Assembly (NCBI GenBank): GCA_028583405.1
Contig: CM053253.1
Span: 8,920,441-8,984,440, forward strand
Direction: 5' to 3'
DNA: 64,000 bases
Source of the DNA: Pogonophryne albipinna
Lineage: Eukaryota; Chordata; Actinopteri; Perciformes; Artedidraconidae
Shown: piece by piece, positions 22,863-34,392 of the stretch
Numbering within the stretch: position 1 is the first letter of the stretch
Layout: every line of letters starts with the position of its first letter
Notes under the pieces: generated by a model
The model's input: the letters and a program-made list of their open reading frames with translations, nothing else
Databases searched by the model: none
Told to the model about the DNA's origin: nothing
Translations under genes and position numbers: made by a program

Positions 22863-23656
22863 GTGAACTGCATTTCATATTTACCTCCTGGCTCATGGTT
22901 TTCTCTGTGTGACGGAGGCTAAACGGATATTACAGGATTTCAATCTAAAGGTCTCACAGGGTTTCCTCTGATGTCTTAAAAGTGATCAATATAGCTCTGA
23001 TAGACCTAGCCATCTTGAAGTTACTTAAAGTTGCATGAGCTTTGTAGAAAAATTATATAAAGGAACACCCTATGCATTGTATTTACTGCTAATCCCCAGT
23101 AATATTTAAATACTGGTTCATTTATTTAACCTTTACTTTAACATTACAATAACACACATTCTGATGGGGGAACAATATCTGAAATGCATTAATGAAAGAA
23201 AATGTTTGACGATGTAAATACATTCATTGCTGATTTATCTATTTCTCTATTCTTTTTTTTAATGATAATTTGGCACGGTTGTTAACCTCATTCAATGTCA
23301 AGTATCTCGGAACGTCTTTAGTTTGAATTAATTAGCATTTAGTTTGTGTTCATGATTGTTGATGAGAGCTGATTGGTGGCTGACTCATCAAGCTGTTATG
23401 TAATTGACTTTGTGCTTTCTATTTCTAAAAGGAACCAAGGAAAATGCTTTCATTCCGACAATTAAGCATGCTAATTCATTAGTACACTGAACCATATAAG
23501 TGGTTACATAATTAAATTAGAAAATAAAAGGAAATTTGAAAGGAAAGTGAAAACGTAACTTGTCTGCAACAACTGCACCATAAAGTCAGTTTTATTCATG
23601 TTTGGCAACGTTTTTTTAAACTTTAGTCTCCAGCAAATTAGATTCATAAATAAGCT
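22863..23656. other. Anonymous AT-rich DNA
   Basis: No gene or clear repeat recognised. Confidence 0.4.
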
Positions 23657-25106
23657 TTTTTTTACATTGCATTTAGCTGACGCTTTTATCCAAAGCGACT
23701 TACAATAAGTGCGTTCGACCAACAAAATACAAACTTGAAGAAAACAGAATCATATAAGTACATCAGGTTTCATAGAGCCAAAACATTTCAAGTGCTACTC
23801 AACTGGCTTTAGATAAGCCAGTCCTTTATTAGTATATAAGTCATGGGCGTAGGAAGCATCCTGAATGTGGGGGGGACATTTTTAACGGGGGTGTGGGGTT
23901 TTCTGTATTCTGGTGCATTTTAACAGGTGGTTTGATACTTTTATGTGGCTATACTAGCATGAGGAAAATGATGGGTACATTCTGTAATTTCATCCAGTAG
24001 TAAAGAAAGGAAACATATTTGATTATTAATTCAGAGCCGTCTTTGAATTAATAAAAAGCAGTTTAAATGTCAATTTTTTGTACATTTATAAACAACAATA
24101 AATATTTGTGAGTGCATTGAGAGATATTGTTGTGGAGAATCATTTATATATAAATCGCAAAATACATGTGTGAATCCTTCTGTGAGCATTTATTAATATA
24201 GAGACTGATCTGACTCCATACAGATGTTAAGTTCACCTAGGAATGGTATCATTGACTTAAATGTTCAAATAAATGTTGCTCTTCTGTCTATATTGGTCAC
24301 ATGATGCCCCTTGACTGAAATGCTTCCTGTTCAATATCCCCACTGATTTCCTTAACATTCTGGGATGAGAGTCCACATCACAATTTACTCTAAACTGTCA
24401 TTTCCCTTTCATCACTCACCTCAGCAATGGACCTCTCTCCACTGTCCCTGTGTTCTGCCTCTGACTCACTCTCAAGCGCCTAGATGTCAAGAGAGGTGGT
24501 GAAGTGATCATTATTTAATGAGCAGTATACACTTTCACATTGAATCATAACAAGTCATACTGAATGTAAATACAACTGACTCTAAAGTAAGTCCCAGTCT
24601 GTGACATTGGACATTTTGAAGACTCAAAGTCCCAAGCAGTAGGTAGAATATTAGCTATATGTAATGTGCACAGAAAATAAACAGTTAACTGAATACTGGG
24701 ATGGAAATGGCCTATAAACACTCAGTAAAACATAATCACACACAAAAAGCTTCTGAATGATAAGAAGTATAATTAAATCATAATGCACATTACCATTTTG
24801 AGAGAGAGTACCGAAGTTAAAGAACTCAGAAAATAATCTCTTATCGAACTGAGGCTCCAGTAAAACACACTGCGTCTCTACATCATGGTGTTTACATGAG
24901 CACAGAGAGATGGGGTTATTCATGTTCCCTGTTTACATGATAAATACTAGTAACCTGGCATTTCGATGCCTTTTCTCATCTAAACTATTCAGTATTTGTA
25001 TCTCTCTATCATGACATAAAGACGAAACTCCTCTCCAGAACTGAGACGCTTTTGCCGCCGCCGCCATCACTGTTAACTGATTAACTGCTACCAGCTCATT
25101 ACTTAC

Positions 25107-25147
25107 TTTCCTCTTCTTTGAAAACAAGGTTCTTATGTCCATGTTGT
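25107..25147 (-). pseudogene. Remnant N-terminal transposase exon of the outer hAT
   Basis: On the minus strand a pyrimidine-rich stretch and CCCCCAG acceptor precede ACAACATGG, and the codons give MDIRTLFSKKRK before a consensus donor GTAAGT. A further ATG with a GTAAGG donor lies near 25253. Proteins starting MDIR..F are frequent among hAT-type transposases with TTF-type fingers, but this is a recognition-level call. The remaining exons are gone. Confidence 0.5.
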
Positions 25148-25439
25148 CTGGGGGAGAAAACATATCAAACCAAGAGATCGTCAGCTTTGATTTTCGCTGT
25201 ATTAACAATGTCCTGAACACTTGGTGTGTGTGCCTTACCTCCGCTACCGGCATCGCTTCATACTAGAGATGGGCGAGTCATGATTCATCCGGATCATTAA
25301 CCCGGATCCTAGTAATGAGCCGGTCGTGACGAGTCTCCCTCTCGATTAACCCGAGTCCTTTGAGTCCTACACCTGATGTGACGTAAAAATTAAAACTATC
25401 TCTCTTTATAACGTGTAAAATCACATTACAACGTTGTTG

Positions 25440-26085
25440 TATCCAGAGATCCAGCAGACTCGTCGCCATGCACGAATCAACAGCAGATTCAGCCCCTCCT
25501 CCGGCTCCCGCGAGAGTCCCGTGAGCCGTGAGTGAGCCGTGAGTCCGCAAATCTCTGAGTCTGCTGCGACTCGTCGAGGGAGCCGTGGGACTCGCGGGAG
25601 CCGTGGGACTCGCGGGAGCCGTGCGAGCCGGAGGAGGGGCTGAGTCTGCTGTAGATTCGTGCATAGGGACGAGTCTGCTGGATCTCTGGATCTGCTGCCT
25701 GCTATATGTTACGGCTCTGAGTCCTCGTAGGCTACTGGTCTCTCTCGATCATTGACCTGGATTCACGGATCCCGCGATTTTTCCGGCTCTAAATTAAGTT
25801 TCAGTGTAGACTTCTAACAAAATGGTCATGTTGTGCAACAGTCTCCTGTAATAATAGCTGCATTTCCAATAAGGATCTTACTTGGAAACTCGTTTATTTT
25901 GAACATGGCACACAAAAAGAAACAAATTATAGAACATTTCAAAACAGTTAGAATATATAAAATGTAATTATACAATTATTATTATTAAATGAAAACACAA
26001 TTGTGCAAAATTATCTTAAGTACAGGAACATATTAAAATAACTATATACATACAATGCAAAACACTTATTTTTTTAAATGCACAC
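25440..26085. repeat. Internal direct repeat of the inner hAT, left copy
   Basis: Repeated in the same orientation at about 28860-29578 on the other side of the transposase gene. The first 250 bp form a GC-rich hairpin: 25441-25520 is answered in inverted form by 25611-25690, and the loop has GAGCCGTGAGT and GGGAGCCGTGGGACTCGC repeats. The remainder is AT-rich (GTTATATAAAATG-like). A further partial repeat of its end lies at about 26185-26250. The long proline-rich frame through the hairpin is probably not a gene. Confidence 0.8.
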
Positions 26086-26285
26086 ACAAAAAAATCAAGC
26101 ATATCTTTTGCCAACAACAAATGAGAGCACAATGCAAAATGTGCAAATCAGTTGGCATATAGGCTAAGATTTTTTTTTTTTTTTTAAATGAACACAATTG
26201 TGCAAAATGTGCTTAGTACAGGAACATAATCAAATAACTATATACATAATGTGCATTGTGCAAGTGCATTATTTAAGTGTGTCAC

Positions 26286-28342
26286 TCACAAGTTGGCATT
26301 AAGAAAGACAAGCTCACGCACTTTTGAAGGGCTGAGCCTGTTCCTCCTGTCTGTAATGATCTGCCCAGTTTTCGAGAAAACACGCTCTGAGGGGACAGAT
26401 GTGGCCACAATGCAGAGCCTGGTCTTCATGACTGTGCATATATTTTGGTACACCAGGGCTCGAACTCTCCACCATTCCAGGGGGTCAGCCTTTCGGGGGA
26501 TAAGTGGCTCTGCCAAGAATCCCTTGATCTCCAGCATGGCCCCAGTGCTCGGGTTCTGGACCCCTGGCCTCAGAGTGGTCACTCGCTCCTCAAAGTCAGC
26601 CCAGAATTGAGGCACTGGCTCACTTGGAGGATTCACAGTTGTGCCACCCTCCTCCTCCTCCTCCTCCTCTGTGCTGGGTAATGTTGGTGTTGCCGCATGT
26701 GTTGCTGCTCCCACCACTCTTGACACAGTTTCCTCTGCGTTCCTTTCAATCACAAAGGCATGCTTTTTGAAGCGAGGGTCCAAAAGTGTAGCTTCAGCAA
26801 GCACTCTGACCCTTTCAATTTGCCCAAACCTTTTCTCCAAATCTGCTGCAAGGAAATTAACCATCCCTTTGACAGGTTCGTGGGTGGAGGGGTTTCTCTG
26901 CCTGTGGGCAACAATTCTCTGGAGCCCCCGTGCCATCAGAATGGCTTTTGAGCCTGTCACAAACCTGTGAAAAAATAAATAGTCATTGAAATTGTGTTTC
27001 TTGCAGTTGCAGCCTTCTTTACTAATGACCATCAGGCCTTATACTAATGACCATCAACACAGCATATAATGTATGAAAAATGTAATTCATAAAATTGCGT
27101 TATTTTTACATACCTCTCTGAGCTCATCTCCACAGTCACCTCTTCAAAGGGCTTAAGAATATCACACACCTCCTTTGTGATATCCCATTCCTCGGGAGTT
27201 AAGGCTGGTAGCAGTGGATTGAGCAGTGCCATTGTGGAGACAAGAGGTTCCTTGATTTCGATGGCACGCTGCATCATGAAGTAGGTTGAATTCCACCGTG
27301 TGGCTACATCCTGCTTCATTCGCAACTGGACCTGCCCCATTTGTAGTTGCATTTCCCGAAGCTTTGCAGAGGCCACTGTGCTTCTGCGCACATACTCTGC
27401 GATAGATTTGACCTTCAGAATTAAGGCCTGGATTTCAGTTTGGTGAACTGAAGATCTGACCGTCAGATTCAGCAAGTGAGCAAAGCATCTCACATGGTTC
27501 CACTTCAAAATGTCATTCACGGCCTTGACAATGTTGCTTGCATTGTCAGTGACACAGGCTGCAATTTTATCTTGAATGCCCCACTCTTTTGCAACCCGGC
27601 TCAACTCTTGCGCCAGATTTTGGGATGTGTGCGACTCTGCGACAACAAAACAGTCCAGTAAATTGGATCTGAGTTTAAAGTCAGTGATGTAGTGGCATGT
27701 CACTGACATGTAGCTTGTTGTTGTGTTGGAGGTCCAGCAGTCTGTTGTCAAACATACAGCAGGAGCAGTCCTAATCTGCTCTTGGAGTTCAGCTCTGACC
27801 TTTTCGAAAAGGTTGGGCAGCATCCGCTTTGATATAGTGCCTCTGCTTGGCAGCACATATGATGGGTCCAGTGCCGCTGTGTATGCTCTGAACCCCCTGT
27901 CTTCAACAATTGTGAACGGTTGAAAATCAGTGGCTATCATTTTAACCAAAGCCTGGTCCACTTTACTCTGCTGCAGTGGTTGAATGGGCCTGTTTATAAA
28001 GCCTCCCATAGTGGTTTGTTTTGGCCTTTTTCTGGCTGCTTGTGGTGCTGTGGTGGTGGCTGTTGCAAGTTGAGTTGATGTACTTGCCACACCTGAATCT
28101 GTGCTGGTTGATGCCGTTGCAGATGTTGTCGCTGCTGCTTCTGCTGTCCCTGTTGTTGTCTGCTGAGTGTCTGCTAAAAGTGCAGTGGGGTGCTTAGTTT
28201 TTAAGTGCCTCCTCATATTTGATGTGCTCCCTCCATGAACAGATATCAGGTTTTTGCAATACTGACATCTTGCTTGTGCCTGATTTACTCCAACAAAATG
28301 CATCCATATATCACTTATTTTCCGAGTACTCATCTCCAACAA
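26286..28342 (-). CDS. hAT transposase with BED zinc finger, two exons, apparently intact
   Basis: Exon 1 is 28342-27114 and exon 2 is 26964-26286. The 149-nt intron (27113-26965) begins GTATGT and ends CACAG, and the splice keeps the frame, giving 635 residues. Residues 10-51 form a BED finger (C26, C29, H46, H51). The DDE-type core shows D201 in LTTDCWTS, D266 in CVTDNASN and CFAHLLNL near 286-293. The C-terminal hATC dimerisation region ends with VPSERVFSKTG and RRNRLSPSKVRELVFLNAN. No stop or frameshift is seen. The start may be Met1 or Met4. It would cut and rejoin the ends of this element. It resembles the ZBED/Ac-like group. Without splicing, exon 1 would stop at 27044. Confidence 0.92.
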
Positions 28343-28592
28343 AAAAATCCTCTTATCTTTAGCAAATAATCCTCAGTCAATGTCACTCTCTCTTCTCTTG
28401 TCACTTCTGTCTGAGGTGTTTTGGGAGAATCTTGATAGTGGGGGATGGTTGGTGACAAGTAGGGGGAGGGGGACTACCCCTAACCTTCCAATCAGAAAGG
28501 TCTTGAAGAGTGTACCTTATTGGGTCAAGGGGTCAACAAATCACCACTGCAACAACTTCACTAAGTATCTCCACCCATGATAAAATAACTTT

Positions 28593-28762
28593 GAAAAATA
28601 AGAAATTAATTAAAACGAACATAGTATATATGTTCATTTTAATTAATTTCTTATTTTTCAAAGTTAATTTCTAAAAATAAGAAATTAATTAAAATGAACA
28701 GTTCATTTTAATTAATTAATAAAATGAACAGTTCATTTTAATTAATTTCTTATTTTTCATAG
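28593..28762. repeat. AT-rich palindrome cluster
   Basis: The motif TGAAAAATAAGAAATTAATTAAAA and its inverse alternate several times around ATGAACAGTTCAT and a TAGTATATATG centre. The stretch could form nested hairpins. It lies upstream of the transposase start, between the gene and the right repeat block of the inner hAT. Confidence 0.85.
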
Positions 28763-28859
28763 TTATTTGACCCCATCATGACATATTTGTGTCTCGTGCG
28801 GACTCAGAGCCGTAACATATAGCAGCAGATCCAGAGCAGACTCGTCGCCATCTTTATAT

Positions 28860-29447
28860 ACAGTCTATGGTCGCCACGCACGAATCTACAGCAGACTCAG
28901 CCCCTCCTCCGGCTCCCGCGAGAGTCCCGTGAGCCGTGAGTGAGCCGTGAGCCGTGAGCCGTGAGTGAGCCGTGAGCCGTGAGCCGTGAGTGTCTGAGTG
29001 AGCCGTGAGCCGTGAGTCCGCAAATCTCTGAGTCTGCTGCGACTCGTCGCGGGAGCCGTGGGACTCACGGGAGCCGTGGGACTCGCGGGAGCCGTGGGAC
29101 TCGGAGGAGGGGCTGAGTCTGCTGTAGATTCGTGCATGGGGACGAGTCTGCTGGATCTCTGGATCTGCTGCCTGCTATATGTTACGGCTCTGAGTCCTCG
29201 TAGGCTACTGGTCTCTCTCGATCATTGAACTGGATTCACGGATCCCGCGATTTTTCCGGCTCTAAATTAAGTTTCAGTGTAGACTTCTAACACAATGTTC
29301 ATGTTGTGCAACAGTCTCCTGTAATAATATCTGCATTTCCAATAAGGATCTTACTTGGAAACTCGTTTATTTTGAACATGGCACACAAAAAGAAACAAAT
29401 GATAGAAAATTGCAAAACAGTTAGAATATATAAAATGTAATTATACA

Positions 29448-29485
<38 letters not shown>

Positions 29486-29578
29486 ATGAAAACACAATTG
29501 TGCAAAATTAGCTTAAGTACAGGAACATATTAAAATAACTATATACATATAATGCAAAACACTTATTTTTTAAAATGC
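28860..29578. repeat. Internal direct repeat of the inner hAT, right copy
   Basis: Matches 25440-26085. The GC-rich hairpin covers about 28865-29155 and contains more GAGCCGTGAG units than the left copy. The AT-rich part follows, with an expanded ATT microsatellite at 29449-29483. Such subterminal repeats in hAT elements can be transposase binding regions; that role is inferred. Confidence 0.8.
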
Positions 29579-30196
29579 ACACACACACACATGTTTTATT
29601 AAAGCAAAAGACACTGTGTAGCGGAGGTTAATGTAACGTTAGTTTAATATGCTGGTTAAATGCAACAACTTTTCGGTTTCACCGGTAGGATTTCTACGGT
29701 CTTGGTCATGCTGACTCATATGACTCAAATGACTCAAATGACTCGTATGATCCGGATCTCTTCAATGATTGACTCAGAAGACTCCGAGTCCATAAAATGA
29801 TCCGGATTTGCCATCTCTACTTCATACAACAGGTCTGAGCTGTCCAACTATGACAACACTCCTTGAACATGCGCGCGCTATGTGAGAATCTGCCTTGGTA
29901 CAAAGTAGCAGTGAAAACATGGTACGGAGTTTCATTGATTTGGGCATTCTCTCAATAAGCAAGTGGAATGGATTTGATAGTGAAGCACTGACACAGCGCT
30001 CTACAAAGTGCGGCGAGTGGGTAGACCGATTCACGGACTTTCCACATGGTAAAAGTGGGGGGGTCTAAACTAATCATTTGAAAAAGTGGGGGGGACTTGT
30101 CCCACCCTCATATAATGGCTGCGACGCCCATGATATAAGTGCTTTGTTAATAGTTCTATCGCTCGAAGTGGAGTCGAAAGAGATGAGTTTTCAGTC

Positions 30197-30837
30197 AGTT
30201 ATATTGTTTTTTTCAAATCAAAACAATATAAAAAGATGTGTCTCCAGTTGAAAAAATGGGTTCACTGAGAAAACAAAGAGAATCTGGAGAAATTAGAAAG
30301 TATGGGGAAAAGACACTTTGTTTTTAGTATTTTCATTTTGTTGTTGTTAAAGGAAATCTCGCCTTTTCAGCTTATACTATACAGTCATTATAATTTGTCT
30401 TTGAACTTCTTGAGGGATACTGTTTCTGACATTATCGTACCGCAGTCTCCCAAATTATAATTGGATCTGCTCTAAGAGCACAGCATCTCTCACATTTGCA
30501 GCTTCTTTCTTTCTTTTTCCCTTTTAAGTCTGTGTTTGTGTGTCATTGTGGCTAAATACGGTCCTGGAGACACCTACTGTGTCAGAAGATAATACATGAA
30601 AGGTGTTGAGTACTTTGCCAGTGGTTTATATGGTCTATTCATTCATTTACGTCACACCCCTGTAGAACACTTTGCCTGATAGGGTTAGGGTTAGTTTTAG
30701 GGTAATTTTGTCCTGCAGAACAAGGATGTATAATACTTGATTGTGCATTACAGAGTTAAGGTTATACAGTTGTTTTTACAGGAGGAGACCAGGTGAACAA
30801 ACAGTTTGAATAGAAGGGCTTAGACCATTAGTCTAGT
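30197..30837. other. Anonymous non-coding DNA
   Basis: No gene or clear repeat recognised. Confidence 0.4.
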
Positions 30838-30960
30838 GCAGTGGTTCTCAAAGTGGGGGGCGCGCCCCCCCTGGGGGGCGCAGAGGCATGCCAGGGGGGG
30901 CGCGAGAGACCAGGAGGAAAAATGGTTATAAAAGAAAAAAAGAAAAAATCATAATTTGAA
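30838..30960 (+). mobile_element. Possible hAT (Charlie-like) end
   Basis: CAGTGGTTCTCAAAGTGGGGGGCGCGCC is the terminal sequence of a widespread vertebrate hAT MITE group. A matching right end is not convincing; a CTTTGAGAACTG near 31853 has no matching target duplication. It is treated as a fragment, perhaps truncated by the nearby GT repeat. Confidence 0.5.
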
Positions 30961-31036
30961 AAATTATTGATTCGAAAATAATATGATGCAGTACAGTACT
31001 ATTACGTCTGGGTCTCTGTGTTTCATTAAAGCTCGG

Positions 31037-31158
<122 letters not shown>

Positions 31159-32344
31159 GGCACTTGCTATTTTTCACATAACTATGATGAGGCCACATGT
31201 GGGCTGTGGTTTTTCATATTATGTGATTTGAGCTGCACAGTTGGTTTAAGTGTGATTGTGCTTAGTAATGACTTGAATGTCTCTGCAAAGAGAATGCAGC
31301 TGAATATCTGTGAGGGAGACCATGTAATGCTCTCTCTAGTAAATGACAAAGGATCAAAGGCTATTTGTCTTGAAAATGCCAGCCATAACAGACAGAAGAA
31401 ATGTTTTCCTCAGCAGTGATTTGAATACAATTAAAGAGACTTTGTGTTAGATTTGCTGGATTTGTGCAGTCGTCTTTTAAACACTCCTTGATTGTAAAAG
31501 AGCAATTGAATAAAACATTTCATGCACAGCAAAATATAAGTGTCGATTCAAAGCATAAAAAATTGAAAGACCTTCAACTGTTTTCTGCTTTTATTTATTA
31601 AATCAAACAAAATGTGCACAAACATCTGTATAGAAAATATATATGTATAAAATATTAAGTTCAAGTTCCTCAAAAATGATTTTACCAATTGTATATTTAA
31701 AACAGGACAATAAAACAATCGATAAAGGACCAGACAGAAGATACGCTCAGAAGATAACAGATAAGTTGTCGTTATACATGGTCTGGTGATTTCAATGGTT
31801 TTTGTATCCTTGCTTCACGCGTTTACCCACACCAGTATCTGTACATAACTCACTTTGAGAACTGCAAATTGAACCTTGTGGAAATGCTGGGAGAAAACAG
31901 CATCTAATTCATTGTATTAGATAAATGAAATGCAGCTGAAAGCTTCAGAAGGCTGCAGGACTTTTCCATCATCTTATGGTAATAACTCCAGCTTCTATCA
32001 GCGCCTGAGCTGTGCAAGGGGCAACTGCAGCAAGGGAGAGAGAACCATGCGCAACAGAAAGAACAGCAAACACATAAGACTGTACTGTATAAGATAAATG
32101 TTGGAGAATTGCAATTTAGAGACAACCACAGGGCTCGATCCAGAAACTAGAAGAAACAGACTTGGGCAAGAGCTGAGTGAGTGCCCAGTGGTCGAGGTTT
32201 GGAAAAAGGAAGAGAACTGAAACAGACTTTAATACAGCAACAGACTGAAAAACAAGATGAGGTTCAAAGAGAGAGATCATTGTCGACTCTCACAGAGAGG
32301 CAGATTGAGGCTCTGTCAGATCATCGGGAAAAAGTAAGAAAAAT
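31159..32344. other. Anonymous non-coding DNA
   Basis: No recognisable gene or repeat; AT-rich with small chance frames. Confidence 0.4.
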
Positions 32345-34392
32345 CGCTCTACTCCGGAATGGATAAATGATAGAATCAAACATCAAATCAAATCAAAAAG
32401 TGCAGCTTACACCTTACAAAGGTTATCTGGTACAGAAAGTGACCGTTGTTCCTATGCAAAATTGTGCAACCAAGTTAAATGGGAGTGTCGGAAAGCTAAA
32501 AGAGAGCATGAAAGAAAAATTGCAAAGGAAGCCAAAGAGAATCCGAAAGCTTTTTATAAATATGCCAGAAGCAAGCTAAAAGTCAATGCCACAGTCGGAG
32601 ATCTGAAAAAGGCTAATGGCAGCCTGGCTCAAAATGACAAGGACAAAGCCAATACACTAAATTCCTTCTTTGCTAGTGTGTTCACAAAGGAGGATACCTC
32701 ATCAATACCAGACTTCCAGGACAGACCATTTAATACTACACTCAATAAATTGGACTTCACATCAAAGGACATCCATAAAAAACTATCAAATTTAGATGCC
32801 GCAAAAGCATCAGGACCGGATGGCATCTATCCCACGATTCTCAAAGAACTGTGTGACGAACTAGATAAACCCTTACTTACTATATTTTAAAAATCGCTTG
32901 ATAAAGGTGTGGTACCACAGCCTTGGAAGGATGGTCATGTAACTCCTATATTCAAAAAAGGTGACCGAAGCAATCCTGGAAACTATAGGCCTGTCAGCCT
33001 TACAGCAGTAGTATGCAAACTCCTTGAATCCTTGGTGCGTGATGCCGTCATAGAACATCTTGACTCAAACAACCTATTATCAGACCGCAACACGGCTTCG
33101 TCCAAGGCAGATCCTGTTTAACCCAACTCCTGGCCAGCCTTGACATATGGTCTCGTACCCTGGACGAGAGAGGAAGTCTCGATGCCATTTATTTGGATTT
33201 CCAGAAAGCATTTGATACTGTACCTCACAAAAGATTACTGAAGAAGCTCTATGGGTATGGTATCTGTGGAGACATACTCACCTGGATCTCAGACTTTCTC
33301 AAAAATAGGCGACAGAGAGTCTTTGTTAACGGGAAACCATCTGGATGGTGCCCAGTTCTCAGTGGAATTCCACAAGGTAGTGTCCTGGGTCCTGCACTGT
33401 TTGTCCTCTATATCAACGACCTACCCGATAATGTGAGCTCCATGGTCCAGATGTTTGCAGATGATACTAAAGTCTTCAAGGAAATTAAGTGTAAAGAGGA
33501 TGCAGAAAAAGTTCAGTCAGATCTCAGAGAAATGCAAAGATTGTCCGAGTGTTGGCAGTACAAATTCAATGCAGCAAAGTGCAAAGTAATGCACTTAGGT
33601 TTTCTGAATCAAAAATATGAGTATAATATGGGTGATAATTCAAACACTATAAACCTATCCGAGACTCAGAATGAAAAGGACCTTGCTGTGAATGTTGATA
33701 ATACCCTGACATTTATTGACCATATCCGTCGGGCAAGTAACAAAGCGAATGGTATCCTAGCAATGATCCACAGATCATACACTTATTTGGACTCTGACGT
33801 AGTACGTAGTTTATACATCTCTCTTGTACAGCCACTCCTCGAGTATGGGAATGTGGCTTGGTCCCCCATGTACAAAAAGGATGCTGAGCTCATCGAGAAA
33901 ATACAGAGAAGGGCAACGAAGCTGGTTCCAGAACTAAAGGACCTACCATATCAAAAACGACTGCAAAGTCTTAAAATCCAGAGTATGTAATGTATTATAG
34001 AAGGGCGAGGGGAGATATGATCGAAGTTTTCAAATATATCCACAACATCTACAAAACATCATGCCCACTACAACGGGATTATAACACCAGGACTCGTGGA
34101 CACTGCCTCAAGTTGAAGAAACAGTACTCAAGACTGGCTATCCGCCGCAACTTTTTCAGCCTGCATGTGGTTGACTTGTGGAATGATCTGCCAGAAAGCG
34201 TTGTCACATCCAAGACGGTTAACTGTCTCAAGTCCCGCCTCGACCATTACTGGTCAAACATCACCTTCACTTTGGACTATGTGACTGTTGCCAGCATCCA
34301 TAGTAAATAAAGAATCAGTGATCTACTTATTTATTTATGAGCGACTAAAAGGCCTTAGGCCTATTACAGCCGTATCCTATTGATTGATTGAG
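32345..34392 (+). mobile_element. 5'-truncated CR1/Jockey-like LINE
   Basis: The body encodes part of a LINE ORF2 from just before the reverse transcriptase to the end. The 3' tail reads AATAAAGAATCAGTGATC, then TAAAAGGCCTTAGGCC and an ATTGATTGATTGA run. It differs from the L2 and 2A-type LINEs of this window in sequence and in its catalytic box. No target duplication was found. Confidence 0.85.
32350..34309 (+). pseudogene. CR1/Jockey-like reverse transcriptase with FADD box, broken
   Basis: In order: PEWINDRIK (about 32352), KAKREHERKIAKEAK, the linker with [63 protein letters not shown] and the catalytic FADD at 33454-33465, then VQPLLEYGNVAW and RARGDMIEVFKYIHN. Breaks are a TAA at 32888-32890 where the frame then continues, a frameshift near 33085 within the usual HGFVQGRS motif, and a frameshift with a stop at 33988-33990. 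The endonuclease domain is absent. FADD replaces the YADD found in the other LINEs here; both occur naturally in the CR1/Jockey superfamily. It is a dead copy. Confidence 0.88.

Larger units (their letters stand above)
25264..29819 (-). mobile_element. Inner hAT transposon with intact transposase gene
   Basis: A 4556-bp element with inverted ends TAGAGATGG, each followed within 30 bp by ATCCGGATCATT. It is flanked by the 8-bp target duplication CTTCATAC (25256-25263 and 29820-29827). It encodes a BED-finger transposase on the minus strand. The gene lies between two related subterminal blocks of about 640-720 bp. Being autonomous in structure and unbroken in frame, it is a candidate recent arrival within the older outer hAT. 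Confidence 0.93.
23842..30132 (-). mobile_element. Outer hAT-like transposon, non-autonomous, split by a second hAT
   Basis: The inverted ends CATGGGCGTAGGAAGC and CATGGGCGTCGCAGCC match at 12 or more positions. An 8-bp target duplication, ATATAAGT, lies at 23834-23841 and 30133-30140. Target length and the CAnGGGCG-like ends point to hAT. Without the inner insertion it is about 1.7 kb and lacks a transposase. On the minus strand it keeps a short exon-like piece (25107-25147) that begins with M-D-I-R-T-L-F, bounded by CAG and GTAAGT, so it is probably an internally deleted derivative of a spliced autonomous hAT. Confidence 0.85.
23657..30196 (-). mobile_element. L2 LINE 3' end, split by a transposon
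   Basis: The L2 tail (minus strand) occupies about 23657-23841 and resumes at 30133-30196, ending within the codons for CTGAAAACTCATC of the L2 C-terminus. Both parts align to the end of the L2 copy at 46.1-46.4 kb. Only about 240 bp of L2 remain, and the gap is filled by the hAT-like element at 23842-30132. Confidence 0.88.

Noticed and set aside
25278..25664. 128-codon proline- and alanine-rich frame (and its relative at 28886-29137)
   Set aside because: The frame runs through a GC-rich hairpin with minisatellite units inside the hAT; length varies with repeat number and no domain is seen.
26251..26970. Plus-strand frames across the hAT transposase
   Set aside because: Shadow frames opposite the real transposase exons.
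31848..31860. CTTTGAGAACTG as right end of the hAT-like end at 30838
   Set aside because: The match is short with a gap, and no 8-bp target copy is found.
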